A DNA stretch of 64,000 nt from JADFUS01 sp964368765 (GCA_964368765.1 CAYJCU010000001.1:1-64000), one strand, 5' to 3'; shown: positions 16,043-24,989, numbered from the stretch's first letter. A program made the numbers and translations. Notes: a model not told the origin generated them from the letters alone.

Positions 16043-17545
16043 ATGGCAAAAATAAATAGTACAGATATAGGCTTTGAAAAAGAGATATGGAAAGCAGCTG
16101 ATAAGATGAGGGGTAATATTGATGCCTCTGAGTATAAATCAGTTGTCTTGGGTCTTATATTTTTGAAATATATATCCGATAAGTTTGAGGCACGATATAA
16201 TCAACTTATAGACGAGGGCGACGGTTTCGAAGAGGATAAGGACGAATACACAGCTGAAAATATTTTCTATGTCCCTGCCGATGCTCGTTGGGCGGTAATA
16301 GCTAAAAGTGCTCATACTCCCGAAGTTGGAACTACTATTGATGATGCTATGCGTGCCATTGAGCGAGAGAATAAGCGATTAAAAGATATTTTACCGAAGA
16401 ACTTTGCACGCCCCGAACTTGATAAACGTAGGCTTGGCGAAGTGGTAGACCTTTTTACTAATATCAAGATGCACAAGCACGGCGACACTAAGGATATTTT
16501 AGGACGAGCTTACGAATATTGTTTATCTAAATTTGCAGAGGCAGAGGGTAAGCTTGCAGGAGAATTTTATACCCCTGCTTGTATTGTCCGCACTCTTGTA
16601 GAGGTGCTGCAACCATATAAAGGAAGGGTTTACGACCCTTGCTGTGGTAGTGGTGGTATGTTCGTGCAGAGTGCAAAATTTATCGAAGAGCACGCACATA
16701 GCATTAAAGATATATCTGTTTATGGACAAGACTCAAACCCCACTACTTGGAAAATGGCGCAGATGAATTTAGCGATTAGAGGTATTGAGGCGGACTTAGG
16801 ACACTATAATGCTGATACATTCTTTAATGATTGCCACCCAACCCTAAAGGCGGACTATGTTATGGCAAACCCACCGTTTAACCTTTCAGATTGGGGAGCG
16901 GATAAGCTAACTGAAGATGTGCGTTGGAAATATGGTACACCTCCAAACGGAAATGCCAACTATGCTTGGATTCAACATATTATTCACCATCTTGCACCGA
17001 GCGGAAAGGCAGGGATTGTTCTTGCCAATGGTTCGCTGTCGTCGCAAAGTGGCGGAGAGGGAGAGATTAGGCGTAAGATAGTAGAGGCAGATTTAGTAGA
17101 TTGTATTATTGCTATGCCATCGCAACTATTCTACACTACTCAAATACCTGTTTCTATATGGTTCATTAATAAAAACAAGAGCCAAAAAGGAAAAACACTC
17201 TTTATTGATGCCCGAAATATGGGCACAATGGTAACTCGCAAACTACGTGAGCTTACACCAGATGATATTAAAAAGATAGCAGATACCGCAACCGCTTACG
17301 AGCGTGGCGAGTTAGCGGATGAAAAAGGATTTTGCGCTGTGGCTGATACTGCTAAAATTGCAGAGCAGGATTTTATTTTGACACCGGGGCGTTATGTAGG
17401 CATAGCGGAGCAGGCAGAAGATGCAGAGCCATTTGACGAGAAGATGGCACGTCTTACGTGCGAGTTGTCGGAGCTTTTCGAGCAGTCGCACGACCTCGAA
17501 GCGGAGATAAAAACCCAACTAAAAACTATCGGTTATGATTTGTAA
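16043..17545 (+). CDS. hsdM: type I restriction-modification DNA methyltransferase (HsdM)
   Basis: A 500-aa N6-adenine methyltransferase. The N-terminal helical domain (about 10-160) is followed by the SAM-binding motif DPCCGSGG at 198-205 and the catalytic NPPF at 276-279, then a C-terminal helical tail. It would form the M2S methylase with HsdS and the full complex with HsdR. It heads an operon: its end overlaps the next small membrane-protein gene by 11 bp. Length is normal and no defect is visible. Confidence 0.96.
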   Translation: MAKINSTDIGFEKEIWKAADKMRGNIDASEYKSVVLGLIFLKYISDKFEARYNQLIDEGDGFEEDKDEYTAENIFYVPADARWAVIAKSAHTPEVGTTIDDAMRAIERENKRLKDILPKNFARPELDKRRLGEVVDLFTNIKMHKHGDTKDILGRAYEYCLSKFAEAEGKLAGEFYTPACIVRTLVEVLQPYKGRVYDPCCGSGGMFVQSAKFIEEHAHSIKDISVYGQDSNPTTWKMAQMNLAIRGIEADLGHYNADTFFNDCHPTLKADYVMANPPFNLSDWGADKLTEDVRWKYGTPPNGNANYAWIQHIIHHLAPSGKAGIVLANGSLSSQSGGEGEIRRKIVEADLVDCIIAMPSQLFYTTQIPVSIWFINKNKSQKGKTLFIDARNMGTMVTRKLRELTPDDIKKIADTATAYERGELADEKGFCAVADTAKIAEQDFILTPGRYVGIAEQAEDAEPFDEKMARLTCELSELFEQSHDLEAEIKTQLKTIGYDL

Positions 17546-18047
17546 TATTTCACTTGAACAGTGGGGAACGATTGCAGGGATTGTGGTATCTATTCTGGCA
17601 ATTATTCCATTATTATATAAGTGCTATAAACACATAAAATTAAGAATAAATGCCACTATAAATTTAAAGGATGGCGACTACTACCTAAAACTTAAGAATA
17701 ATAGCGATAATACAATCAGCAACATTAATATAAAATTTAGAGACGATTATATACAAGGATTACGCAGTATATCTGGAGATTTGGGAAATGATAAATACAA
17801 AATAGATCTTCTTGAAAATTTAAGAAACATAGAAGGTAAAAAGATTAGAATTGCGGCTGGCGAAATAACAGAAATACAGCTAACACCATTAGGCAGTATC
17901 TACGAATATAGAGGTTTGCTTGGAACGCCTGAGTCAGAATTATTCTGTAAACATCAAAAAAAGGTTGAGTTATATTTGGGTGAAAGCGAGGTGAAAATTA
18001 ATAAAGCTCCATTCTCAAAAACTATAATTATTAAAAACAATAAATAG
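17535..18047 (+). CDS. unrecognised single-pass membrane protein between hsdM and hsdS
   Basis: A 170-aa protein. One transmembrane helix near the N-terminus (about 12-29, IAGIVVSILAIIPLLYKC) is followed by a basic patch and a soluble part with alternating polar/hydrophobic pattern, probably beta-rich (INLKDGDYYLKLKNNSDN...). The small N-terminal part may lie outside and the rest in the cytoplasm. It overlaps hsdM by 11 bp and lies 6 nt before hsdS, so it must be made together with the RM subunits. I do not recognise the family. Such an insertion into an hsdM-hsdS pair is unusual. Confidence 0.75.
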   Translation: MICNISLEQWGTIAGIVVSILAIIPLLYKCYKHIKLRINATINLKDGDYYLKLKNNSDNTISNINIKFRDDYIQGLRSISGDLGNDKYKIDLLENLRNIEGKKIRIAAGEITEIQLTPLGSIYEYRGLLGTPESELFCKHQKKVELYLGESEVKINKAPFSKTIIIKNNK

Positions 18048-18053
18048 GCTTAT

Positions 18054-19229
18054 ATGAGTAATTGGGAAAAAGTTAGATTAGGTGATGTATGCAACTACGA
18101 GAGTAGTCGTGCAAGCACGAGCACATTGAATTTGGGAACTTATATCTCTACGGAGAATATGTTGCCGAATCGTGGAGGTGTGACTCTTGCGAGTTCATTG
18201 CCTACTTCGGGTAATGTTACGAAGTTTCGTAAGGGGAAGGTGCTTGTCTCGAATATAAGACCCTATTTTAAGAAGATTTGGAGGGCTACTTTTGATGGTT
18301 GTTGCTCTAATGATGTTCTTTGCTTTGACCTGAAAGATGGCGTTGACGAATTATATTTTTATTATTTATTGAGTCAAGACGCATTTTTTGACTATGTGTT
18401 GGCAGGGAGCAAAGGAACGAAGATGCCACGAGGTGACAAAAAGCAGATAATGAACTTTGAATTTGCGTTGCCGAACTTGGATGAGCAAAAAAGGATAGCT
18501 AATATTTTGGGGGCTTTAGATGATAAGATAGAGTTAAATAATAGGATAAATAAAAATTTAGAGGAGCAGGCGAGCGCACTATTTAAGCGTTGGTTTGTTG
18601 ATTTTGAGTTTCCTAACTCCAACAATAAACCTTACCTTTTATCTGGCGGAGAACTAAAACAATCCCCTCTCGGAAATATCCCCTCAGATTGGAACGTTGG
18701 AACACTCGGAGATATTATAGAATTATTCGACTCAAAACGAATACCTCTTTCAAAGGATCAAAGAGATAAAATGGAGAAAATATATCCATATTATGGAGCG
18801 GCAAGTTTAATGGATTATGTTGATGATTATATTTTCGATGGCGAATATTTACTATTGGGAGAGGATGGAACAGTAACAACAGATGAAGGACTCCCGATAT
18901 TACAATATGTTTGGGGTAAGTTTTGGGTCAATAATCACGCACATATAATGAAAGGCAAAAATGGCTATACGGTTTCAATGCTATATTTAGCATTGAAAAA
19001 TACAAATATTAAGCATTTGGTCACTGGGGCAGTTCAGCCTAAGATTAATCAAGCGAACTTAAAGTCATTGCAGATTATTTTACCTAATACAGAGTTATTG
19101 AGATCGCTTAACGATATAATAGATAATGTTTTTAAGCAATATCAAAACATATACCATCAAAACCAAACACTTACTAAATTACGAGACACACTACTGCCAA
19201 AACTAATGAATAACGAAATGAGATTATAA
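18054..19229 (+). CDS. hsdS: type I restriction specificity subunit (HsdS)
   Basis: A 391-aa two-TRD specificity subunit. TRD1 (about 1-145) is followed by the central conserved helix LPNLDEQKRIANILGALDDKIELN... and FKRWFVDFEF. TRD2 (about 200-340) is followed by the distal helix ending RDTLLPKLMNNEMRL. Each TRD reads one half of a split recognition site, and the helices set the spacing. The sequence recognised cannot be predicted here. No second or partial hsdS copy or inversion repeat is seen, so phase-variable switching is not suggested. Confidence 0.93.
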   Translation: MSNWEKVRLGDVCNYESSRASTSTLNLGTYISTENMLPNRGGVTLASSLPTSGNVTKFRKGKVLVSNIRPYFKKIWRATFDGCCSNDVLCFDLKDGVDELYFYYLLSQDAFFDYVLAGSKGTKMPRGDKKQIMNFEFALPNLDEQKRIANILGALDDKIELNNRINKNLEEQASALFKRWFVDFEFPNSNNKPYLLSGGELKQSPLGNIPSDWNVGTLGDIIELFDSKRIPLSKDQRDKMEKIYPYYGAASLMDYVDDYIFDGEYLLLGEDGTVTTDEGLPILQYVWGKFWVNNHAHIMKGKNGYTVSMLYLALKNTNIKHLVTGAVQPKINQANLKSLQIILPNTELLRSLNDIIDNVFKQYQNIYHQNQTLTKLRDTLLPKLMNNEMRL

Positions 19230-19231
19230 AT

Positions 19232-19900
19232 ATGGATACATTAACAGATAAGGAACTATTTGCACTTTACGAGATAGCTAATACGATAGGCACTCCAAGA
19301 AGTTACGATTGGTATATATTGATTATATCATTTGTTAGTGTAATAGTCTCCGCAGTACTCGTATGGCGAGTTGGTAGAGGTCAAATCAAAGCGCAGCGAG
19401 ATGCAATAAAAATGCAACTTTTCGATAAACGATATAGGGTATATCTTATAGTAATGAGAGCCAAAGATTTTATAGTAAGGAATCCTTTTGTATATGCACA
19501 AATTAGGCTACTAAAGAAAAATAAAGCGACTGATGATATTTATTCTATTCGTAATGAATTTATTGAATTACTACACGAATTTAATAATTTAGTTAGATTA
19601 TCTGAACTAGTATTTAATGACGAGGTAGTAATAAAAGCAAAATCACTTTTAAATCAATTTGATAAAGCTCAAATAATGTTTCAAAACATAGATAGTATAT
19701 GTGAGTCTATTGAGGTTCATGATTTACTAGAATTACAGAAATATTATTATGCACTAAAAAAAGATATAGTAACAGATAAAAATGCTCGTTATACGCCAGT
19801 ATATGATTGGTTTGATGCAATTATAGAGTTTGATAAGCAAGCGATTGTATTATTGGAAAGTATGTCTAAGCAAATAAATGTTAAGCAATTGGATAAATGA
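19232..19900 (+). CDS. unrecognised membrane-anchored protein A of the RM operon
   Basis: A 222-aa protein starting 2 nt after the hsdS stop. A short N-terminal segment leads to one transmembrane helix (about 28-45, ILIISFVSVIVSAVLVW). A basic linker and the motif QLFDKRYRVY (62-71) follow, then a helical domain of about 150 aa. I know no function. The layout (short N-tail, TM, then LFxKxxxxY helix) is shared with the next gene, so the two look like distant paralogues. The tight spacing implies co-expression with the RM genes. Confidence 0.72.
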   Translation: MDTLTDKELFALYEIANTIGTPRSYDWYILIISFVSVIVSAVLVWRVGRGQIKAQRDAIKMQLFDKRYRVYLIVMRAKDFIVRNPFVYAQIRLLKKNKATDDIYSIRNEFIELLHEFNNLVRLSELVFNDEVVIKAKSLLNQFDKAQIMFQNIDSICESIEVHDLLELQKYYYALKKDIVTDKNARYTPVYDWFDAIIEFDKQAIVLLESMSKQINVKQLDK

Positions 19901-19966
19901 TTATATGGCAGGAATAAAAAATATTTTCCAACAAAGATTACAAACATAATTTGAATAATAAAATAA

Positions 19967-20689
19967 ATGGACTCACAAATAAATGTACTAGTTGAAGAGC
20001 TAATAAAAACCGCACAGAACCCACCGACTGATTGGTGGATGTTTGGTGCAACACTTGCAAGTGTTGTGGCGTTTGTGGTGCTTACTGTGATGATGTGGCG
20101 CACAAATAAGCGACAAAGCGAGTTGCTGCACGAGACAACAGAGCGATTAGGTAAACAACAAATAGAACTGCAAAAAAATGCACAAAAGATAAGTTTATTT
20201 GAAAAATATGCGGCGATATATGCAGCATATATTGAGGATATAACAAGTTTCAAGACCTACGAACACGCCATATTAGCAGATACAAAAATTTTCGACCCTG
20301 ATAGAGAAATAACAAAAAAAATTAGTGGCGTACTATCCACAGTAAACTTGCTGTTAAGCGAAAAAGAGTGCATAACATTAGGCTTAATTTCAAACCATAT
20401 AAGTGAAATAAAACTAATGATACAATTTATATCAAAGCAAGCCAAAGAGAAAAATGTGTATTTTGATATTGATTTCAACAAGTACACTGGTGTATATAAT
20501 AATATCAATACAATGCGAAATTATGACTCTGAAATATTTTATGCGCAGTTACGAAAATATTCAATAGTAAACGAAAAGGCAATTGATGTATTAAAGTTTA
20601 ATCAAAATGCAATTAATAAGTTAATTGAGGAGAGTAATATCCAAAAGGCACTCGAAAATTACTGTAATATCAACAATATATTAAAATAG
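19967..20689 (+). CDS. unrecognised membrane-anchored protein B of the RM operon
   Basis: A 240-aa protein. After a 23-aa N-tail there is one transmembrane helix (about 24-45, MFGATLASVVAFVVLTVMMW). A predicted coiled coil (QSELLHETTERLGKQQIELQ region) leads to the motif SLFEKYAAIYAAY, then a helical domain. It shares the architecture of the upstream protein, including an acidic/aromatic DWW or DWY before the TM segment. It is last in the operon, 66 nt after the previous gene and before a strong terminator. Function unknown. Confidence 0.72.
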   Translation: MDSQINVLVEELIKTAQNPPTDWWMFGATLASVVAFVVLTVMMWRTNKRQSELLHETTERLGKQQIELQKNAQKISLFEKYAAIYAAYIEDITSFKTYEHAILADTKIFDPDREITKKISGVLSTVNLLLSEKECITLGLISNHISEIKLMIQFISKQAKEKNVYFDIDFNKYTGVYNNINTMRNYDSEIFYAQLRKYSIVNEKAIDVLKFNQNAINKLIEESNIQKALENYCNINNILK

Positions 20690-20716
20690 TGAAGTGATAG
20701 CTATCAGCACAAAAAC

Positions 20717-20740
20717 GGGGGTTTCAAAGAAACCCCCTTT
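20717..20740 (+). terminator. Terminator of the hsdM-hsdS operon
   Basis: A perfect GGGGGTTTC-aaa-GAAACCCCC hairpin followed by TTT, 27 nt after the last gene. Confidence 0.8.
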
Positions 20741-20839
20741 GTGGCGTTAAAAACACCTACTCTTTTTATAGTGCATCTTAATGGAAATAGGAGACCTATA
20801 CCAAAAAGGGCACTGTTATTTGAGTACAAAGGTACTAAT

Positions 20840-21769
20840 TTATTTTAAAGTACCAAAATAATCTCTATCAATTTTTATACAATTATCAATAATATCTCGT
20901 ACATTACCACTCATTTCTCTTGTAAATAGATTATTCAGTTCTTCAATCATATCATTTCTTCTATTATGAGAAACTATATTAATCATATATAATATAACGT
21001 GAATACCTGCTTTAATATTTTGATTGTCAGTTAAACTTAATCCTATATGTGGACAATTTGCAATAGCACATGGTAAATTCATGTTATAAATACATGCTCC
21101 ATGAGCACATGAATTACGAATATCTTTTATAGCTGTTAGGTAAGTAATAAAGTCAGTTGTATCACAAAGATATTTTTTGGCTATTTTATCTTTTAGATCT
21201 GCTTCTTTAAGAGCATCAAATAATGTACACAAATTACCTAAAGTCATAAATTCAAATGTCTTCCATGCTGGGGCATAGTTATCAGATTTATGATTAACAT
21301 GATGACGTTGAATAATACTATTGTTTTTACGGATCTTCGTATGATAAATTCCGTGCTTTTTACCTTTTTTGTCTATTCTGACTTTAAAGTCGTCTAAAAA
21401 TTTTTTATTTACATTCCTACTATCCACATACCAAAATGGATTAGTTTTATAAAACATAGAGGCTACATAGGCAATTGTAGTGCGTATATTAACTTCTATA
21501 CGATTAATGTAGTTAATTAAAATTTTCCTTAAGTCTCCATCAAAATAGTATAAATCAACAATATCTCTAAACTTGATACCATCTTTAACATGGTGATCGC
21601 GATTTGAGAGTTGCGGAAATGTCTTTTCGAAAGGAAAAGCATAAAAACCTAGTCGGTAGTACCCAATGTCAAGTAGTTGTTCTTCGGCTTTTGTTTTATC
21701 GTCAATAATAACACCTCTATCTCGTAGTAATTTTATCTGTTCTTCTATATTTGCAGCTAACTTTTTCAT
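20840..21769 (-). CDS. Abi_2 family abortive infection protein with HEPN motif (AbiD/AbiF-like)
   Basis: A 309-aa protein of the Abi_2 family. The N-terminus (EEQIKLLRDRGVIIDD...AEEQLLDIGYYRLGFYAFPF) is characteristic. The catalytic HEPN signature RxxxxH is visible as RNSCAH (Arg218-His223). HEPN proteins of this kind are thought to cut RNA upon phage infection and halt the infected cell. It is transcribed against the RM genes, between the hsdM-S operon and hsdR. Its start region faces the hsdR promoter. Confidence 0.88.
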   Translation of the reverse strand: MKKLAANIEEQIKLLRDRGVIIDDKTKAEEQLLDIGYYRLGFYAFPFEKTFPQLSNRDHHVKDGIKFRDIVDLYYFDGDLRKILINYINRIEVNIRTTIAYVASMFYKTNPFWYVDSRNVNKKFLDDFKVRIDKKGKKHGIYHTKIRKNNSIIQRHHVNHKSDNYAPAWKTFEFMTLGNLCTLFDALKEADLKDKIAKKYLCDTTDFITYLTAIKDIRNSCAHGACIYNMNLPCAIANCPHIGLSLTDNQNIKAGIHVILYMINIVSHNRRNDMIEELNNLFTREMSGNVRDIIDNCIKIDRDYFGTLK

Positions 21770-21788
21770 TCATTTAAATATTAGAGTG

Positions 21789-21827
21789 CAAAGATACAAA
21801 AAAATAACAAAAAAATATTTATCTTTG
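21789..21827. promoter_or_regulatory. Divergent overlapping promoters of abi and hsdR
   Basis: TATCTTTG is present on the minus strand at 21789-21796 (for abi, 20 nt before its start) and on the plus strand at 21820-21827 (for hsdR, 30 nt before its start). Only 23 bp separate the two -7 boxes, so each promoter's upstream recognition region overlaps the other. The two genes therefore probably compete for polymerase. Confidence 0.65.
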
Positions 21828-21856
21828 TCAATCATATTAGTAAATAAATAATTTTT

Positions 21857-24800
21857 ATGAAATTCACCGAAGACCACTACGAAAAAGCAATAATAGAGCT
21901 ATTTCAAAAAGAGTTAGGATACGATTATATATATGGTCCCGATATAGAGCGAGACTATACACAACCTTTGCTGAAAGAGGAGGTGCATTCAGCTTTGATG
22001 GATATTAATCAAGGCGTACACCCTAACGCAATAGAGGAGGCGGTGGCGAAAGTGACTACTTTTGAGCGTGGAGATATTGTTTCGCATAATAAGAAATTTC
22101 ACGATTATCTACAAAATGGCGTTGAGGTTAATTATTATAATGGTAAAGAGACTGTTAGTGGGCGTGTACGTTTAGTTGATTATGATGCTCCGCTGCATAA
22201 TCGCTTTGTGGTGGCTAATCAATGGACAGTAGATGAGAATTCGGTAAAGCGTACAGATATAGTGCTATTTATAAATGGATTTCCGCTTGTGGTTATGGAG
22301 TTAAAGTCGCCATCGAGAGAGCAGACAGATGTATCGGAGGCGTACAGTCAGCTAAGAAACTATATTTCGGAAATACCATCGTTATTTATATATAACGCTA
22401 TGTGCGTAATGAGCGACCTTGCCACCTCGAAGATTGGTACTATAACATCGGATGAAAGCCGCTTTATGGAGTGGAAAACAAAAGATGGAGCACGTGAAGA
22501 TTTTTCGTTTGCTAATTTTGAGGTGTTGTTTTGTGGGGTATTCGATAAGGTGAAGTTTATAGATATATTACGAAATTTTATATGTTATTCAGACGATAAT
22601 AAGATACTTGCAGGGTATCATCAATATTATGCAGTGGGGAAGGCGGTACACTCGACTGTTGAGGCAGCTGATACAGACGGTAAAGGTGGTGTGTTTTGGC
22701 ATACGCAAGGTAGCGGAAAATCGTTGTCGATGGTGTTCTATGCAAATCTTTTGCGTCAGTATATTAGTAATCTTACGGTAGTAGTTGTTACCGATAGAAA
22801 CGATTTAGATAATCAGCTATATAAACAATTTGCAAAGTGTAAAAATTTTCTGCGCCAGACACCTATTCAAGCAGCAAGCAGGGCAGACCTTAAAGACCTT
22901 TTGGATAATCGCAAAGCAAACGGTATCTTCTTTACCACGATGCAGAAGTTTGAAGAGAGCAACGAACCACTAACGGAGCGTAGGAATATTGTAGTGATAG
23001 CAGACGAGGCGCATCGTTCGCAGTATGGACTATCGGAGAAGGTAGATAAAGAGGGTAATATTAAAATCGGTGCAGCTCGCTTGGTGCGTAATGCTCTGCC
23101 AAATGCTACATATATAGGGTTTACTGGTACTCCTATCTCATCAAAGGATAAATCAACACGTGAGGTGTTTGGAGATTATATTGATGTTTACGATATGACA
23201 CAAGCAGTAATAGATGGTGCAACACGCCCTGTTTATTACGAAAGTAGGGTTATTAATCTGAAATTAGATGAAGAGGTACTAAGACGCATAGATGCTGAAT
23301 ATGATGCAATGGCAAATGAGGCGGAGGAGTACGCCATTCAGAAGAGTAAACGAGAGCTTGGGCGTATAGATAGTATTCTTGGGGCAGATGAAACAGTAAA
23401 TTCGTTATGTGATGATATTCTTTCGCATTACGAGGAGTTCCGCCAATACGAGCAGACAGGTAAAGCTATGATTGTTGCATACTCACGACCGATAGCAATA
23501 AAAATATATGAACGATTATTAAAATTGCGTCCTGAATGGGTTGATAAAGTGGCGGTTGTAATGACTTCTACAAATGCTGATCCCGAAGAGTGGAAACAGA
23601 TAATTGGCAATGACAAGAGAAAAAAAGAGTTAGAGAAAAATTTCAAAGATAACAATTCGCAGTTGAAAATTGCTATTGTGGTGGATATGTGGCTCACTGG
23701 GTTTGATGTTCCATCACTATCGACAATGTATGTATATAAGCCTATGAGTGGGCATAATCTTATGCAAGCGATAGCTCGTGTTAATCGTGTGTTTGAGGAT
23801 AAGCAAGGAGGGCTTGTTGTTGATTATGTAGGTATAGCATCAGCACTGCGTAAGGCTATGAACGATTACACCATAAGAGACCGCAAAAACTATGGAGATA
23901 CAGATGTTTCGAAGAGTGCATATCCAGAGTTTCAGAAGAAATTGGAGGTGTGCCGTGACTTGTTACACGGTTTTGATTTCTCTGCGTTCTTCGGTGAAAA
24001 TAACCTTGAAAGAGCAAAAGCAATAAGCGGAGGCGTAAACTTTTTATCTGCTCCCGATAAAGAGGAAACACGGAAATTATATATAAAAGAGGCACTGTTG
24101 CTTAATCAAACGCACTCGCTATGTCGCTCTATTGCTACGTATGAAGAACGTATCGCAGCAGCTTATTTTGAGGCGGTGCGTACACTGATTACAAGAGTTG
24201 AGGGTAAGGGTAAAATATCCCTGAAAGATATAAATGACCGTATTAATGAGTTATTAAAGCAGAGTATTAAGAGCGAGGGGGTAATAAATCTATTTTCTGA
24301 TGTGCAAGAGGAGTTCTCGTTATTCGACCCGAAATTTTTAGAGGAGATTTCGCAAATGAAAGAGAAAAATTTTGCGGTTGAATTGCTACGTAAATTAATA
24401 GCTGAACAGGTGCGAATTTATCAACGCACAAATGTGGTACGTGCCGATAAATTCTCTGAAATGCTGTCTAATTCAATGAGCAACTACCTAAAAGGGCTTT
24501 TAACAAATGAAGAGGTAATAGCAGAGTTGTTAAAAACAGCGCAGGAGATTATAAACGGAGTGCAGAATGCCGAAAGTTATGGATTATCAGAAGAAGAACT
24601 TGCATTTTATGATGCTTTAACAAAGCCTGAAAATGTTAATGATTTCTATACGAATGAAGAGTTGATTAAAATTACTCGTGAGCTTACCGAGGCACTGCGC
24701 AATAATAAAACTATTGATTGGAACGCTAAAGAGAGTGCAAGGGCTGGAATGCGTAGAATTATCAAAAGACTTCTTAAAAGATACAACTATCCGCCCGATA

Positions 24801-24865
24801 AATGGAACGATGCTATGGATGCTGTGATGAATCAATGTAATAAATGGAGCGAAAATATTGAATAG
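21857..24865 (+). CDS. hsdR: type I restriction endonuclease/translocase (HsdR)
   Basis: A 1002-aa motor and nuclease subunit. The N-terminal PD-(D/E)xK nuclease site is Asp134...Glu148-Leu-Lys150 (TDIVLF...VVMELKSP). The SF2 translocase has Walker A QGSGKS (284-289), DEAH at 383-386 and GFTGTP further on. The C-terminal helical domain that docks on the methylase completes it. Length is normal. It is expressed from its own promoter, separately from hsdM/hsdS, which would allow methylation to be set up before cleavage. Confidence 0.96.
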   Translation: MKFTEDHYEKAIIELFQKELGYDYIYGPDIERDYTQPLLKEEVHSALMDINQGVHPNAIEEAVAKVTTFERGDIVSHNKKFHDYLQNGVEVNYYNGKETVSGRVRLVDYDAPLHNRFVVANQWTVDENSVKRTDIVLFINGFPLVVMELKSPSREQTDVSEAYSQLRNYISEIPSLFIYNAMCVMSDLATSKIGTITSDESRFMEWKTKDGAREDFSFANFEVLFCGVFDKVKFIDILRNFICYSDDNKILAGYHQYYAVGKAVHSTVEAADTDGKGGVFWHTQGSGKSLSMVFYANLLRQYISNLTVVVVTDRNDLDNQLYKQFAKCKNFLRQTPIQAASRADLKDLLDNRKANGIFFTTMQKFEESNEPLTERRNIVVIADEAHRSQYGLSEKVDKEGNIKIGAARLVRNALPNATYIGFTGTPISSKDKSTREVFGDYIDVYDMTQAVIDGATRPVYYESRVINLKLDEEVLRRIDAEYDAMANEAEEYAIQKSKRELGRIDSILGADETVNSLCDDILSHYEEFRQYEQTGKAMIVAYSRPIAIKIYERLLKLRPEWVDKVAVVMTSTNADPEEWKQIIGNDKRKKELEKNFKDNNSQLKIAIVVDMWLTGFDVPSLSTMYVYKPMSGHNLMQAIARVNRVFEDKQGGLVVDYVGIASALRKAMNDYTIRDRKNYGDTDVSKSAYPEFQKKLEVCRDLLHGFDFSAFFGENNLERAKAISGGVNFLSAPDKEETRKLYIKEALLLNQTHSLCRSIATYEERIAAAYFEAVRTLITRVEGKGKISLKDINDRINELLKQSIKSEGVINLFSDVQEEFSLFDPKFLEEISQMKEKNFAVELLRKLIAEQVRIYQRTNVVRADKFSEMLSNSMSNYLKGLLTNEEVIAELLKTAQEIINGVQNAESYGLSEEELAFYDALTKPENVNDFYTNEELIKITRELTEALRNNKTIDWNAKESARAGMRRIIKRLLKRYNYPPDKWNDAMDAVMNQCNKWSENIE

Positions 24866-24910
24866 ATAAGTAAGTTTCAATAATTATCGGAAAAAGTTAA
24901 AATAGGTCAT

Positions 24911-24930
24911 TGCGGGGAAAATGCGGGGAA
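24911..24930 (+). repeat. Right-end paired 11-bp repeat, candidate integrase arm site
   Basis: TGCGGGGAAAATGCGGGGAA differs from the left-end copy (8059-8078) only by C for T at two places. It lies 47 bp inside the right attachment repeat. Confidence 0.6.
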
Positions 24931-24941
24931 GAAAGCAAATA

Positions 24942-24973
24942 AAAACGGCTCTGAGATTACTCAGAGCCGTTTT
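24942..24973. terminator. Element-borne terminator beyond the tRNA-Cys 3' end
   Basis: AAAACGGCTCTGAG pairs perfectly with CTCAGAGCCGTTTT. It lies 4 nt past the 3' end of the minus-strand tRNA and within the element. It replaces the displaced chromosomal hairpin at 7877-7905, and may also stop hsdR transcription from the left. Confidence 0.8.
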
Positions 24974-24976
24974 AGT

Positions 24977-24989
24977 GAGGTTCGGAGCG
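24977..24989. repeat. Right attachment repeat inside tRNA-Cys
   Basis: GAGGTTCGGAGCG, identical to 7928-7940. It comprises the acceptor-stem 3' strand of tRNA-Cys and its first T-arm bases. Confidence 0.8.

Larger units (their letters stand above)
7928..24989. mobile_element. Integrative mobilizable element at tRNA-Cys carrying a type I RM/Abi cargo
   Basis: The ends share the 13-bp direct repeat GAGGTTCGGAGCG (7928-7940 and 24977-24989). The right copy is the 3' end of tRNA-Cys. Inside are a tyrosine integrase, an excisionase-like protein, replication-type primase genes and a MobC/relaxase set, but no T4SS. The gene order int - xis-like - primase/helicase - Toprim primase - mob recalls NBU/Tn4555-type elements of Bacteroides. 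Both ends also carry near-identical paired repeats (8059-8078 and 24911-24930), good candidates for integrase arm sites. Cargo is a type I restriction system with accessory membrane proteins and an Abi_2 gene. Confidence 0.8.

Noticed and set aside
18054..19229. Phase-variable hsdS switching
   Set aside because: Only one hsdS is present, with no partial copies, inverted repeats or extra recombinase nearby.
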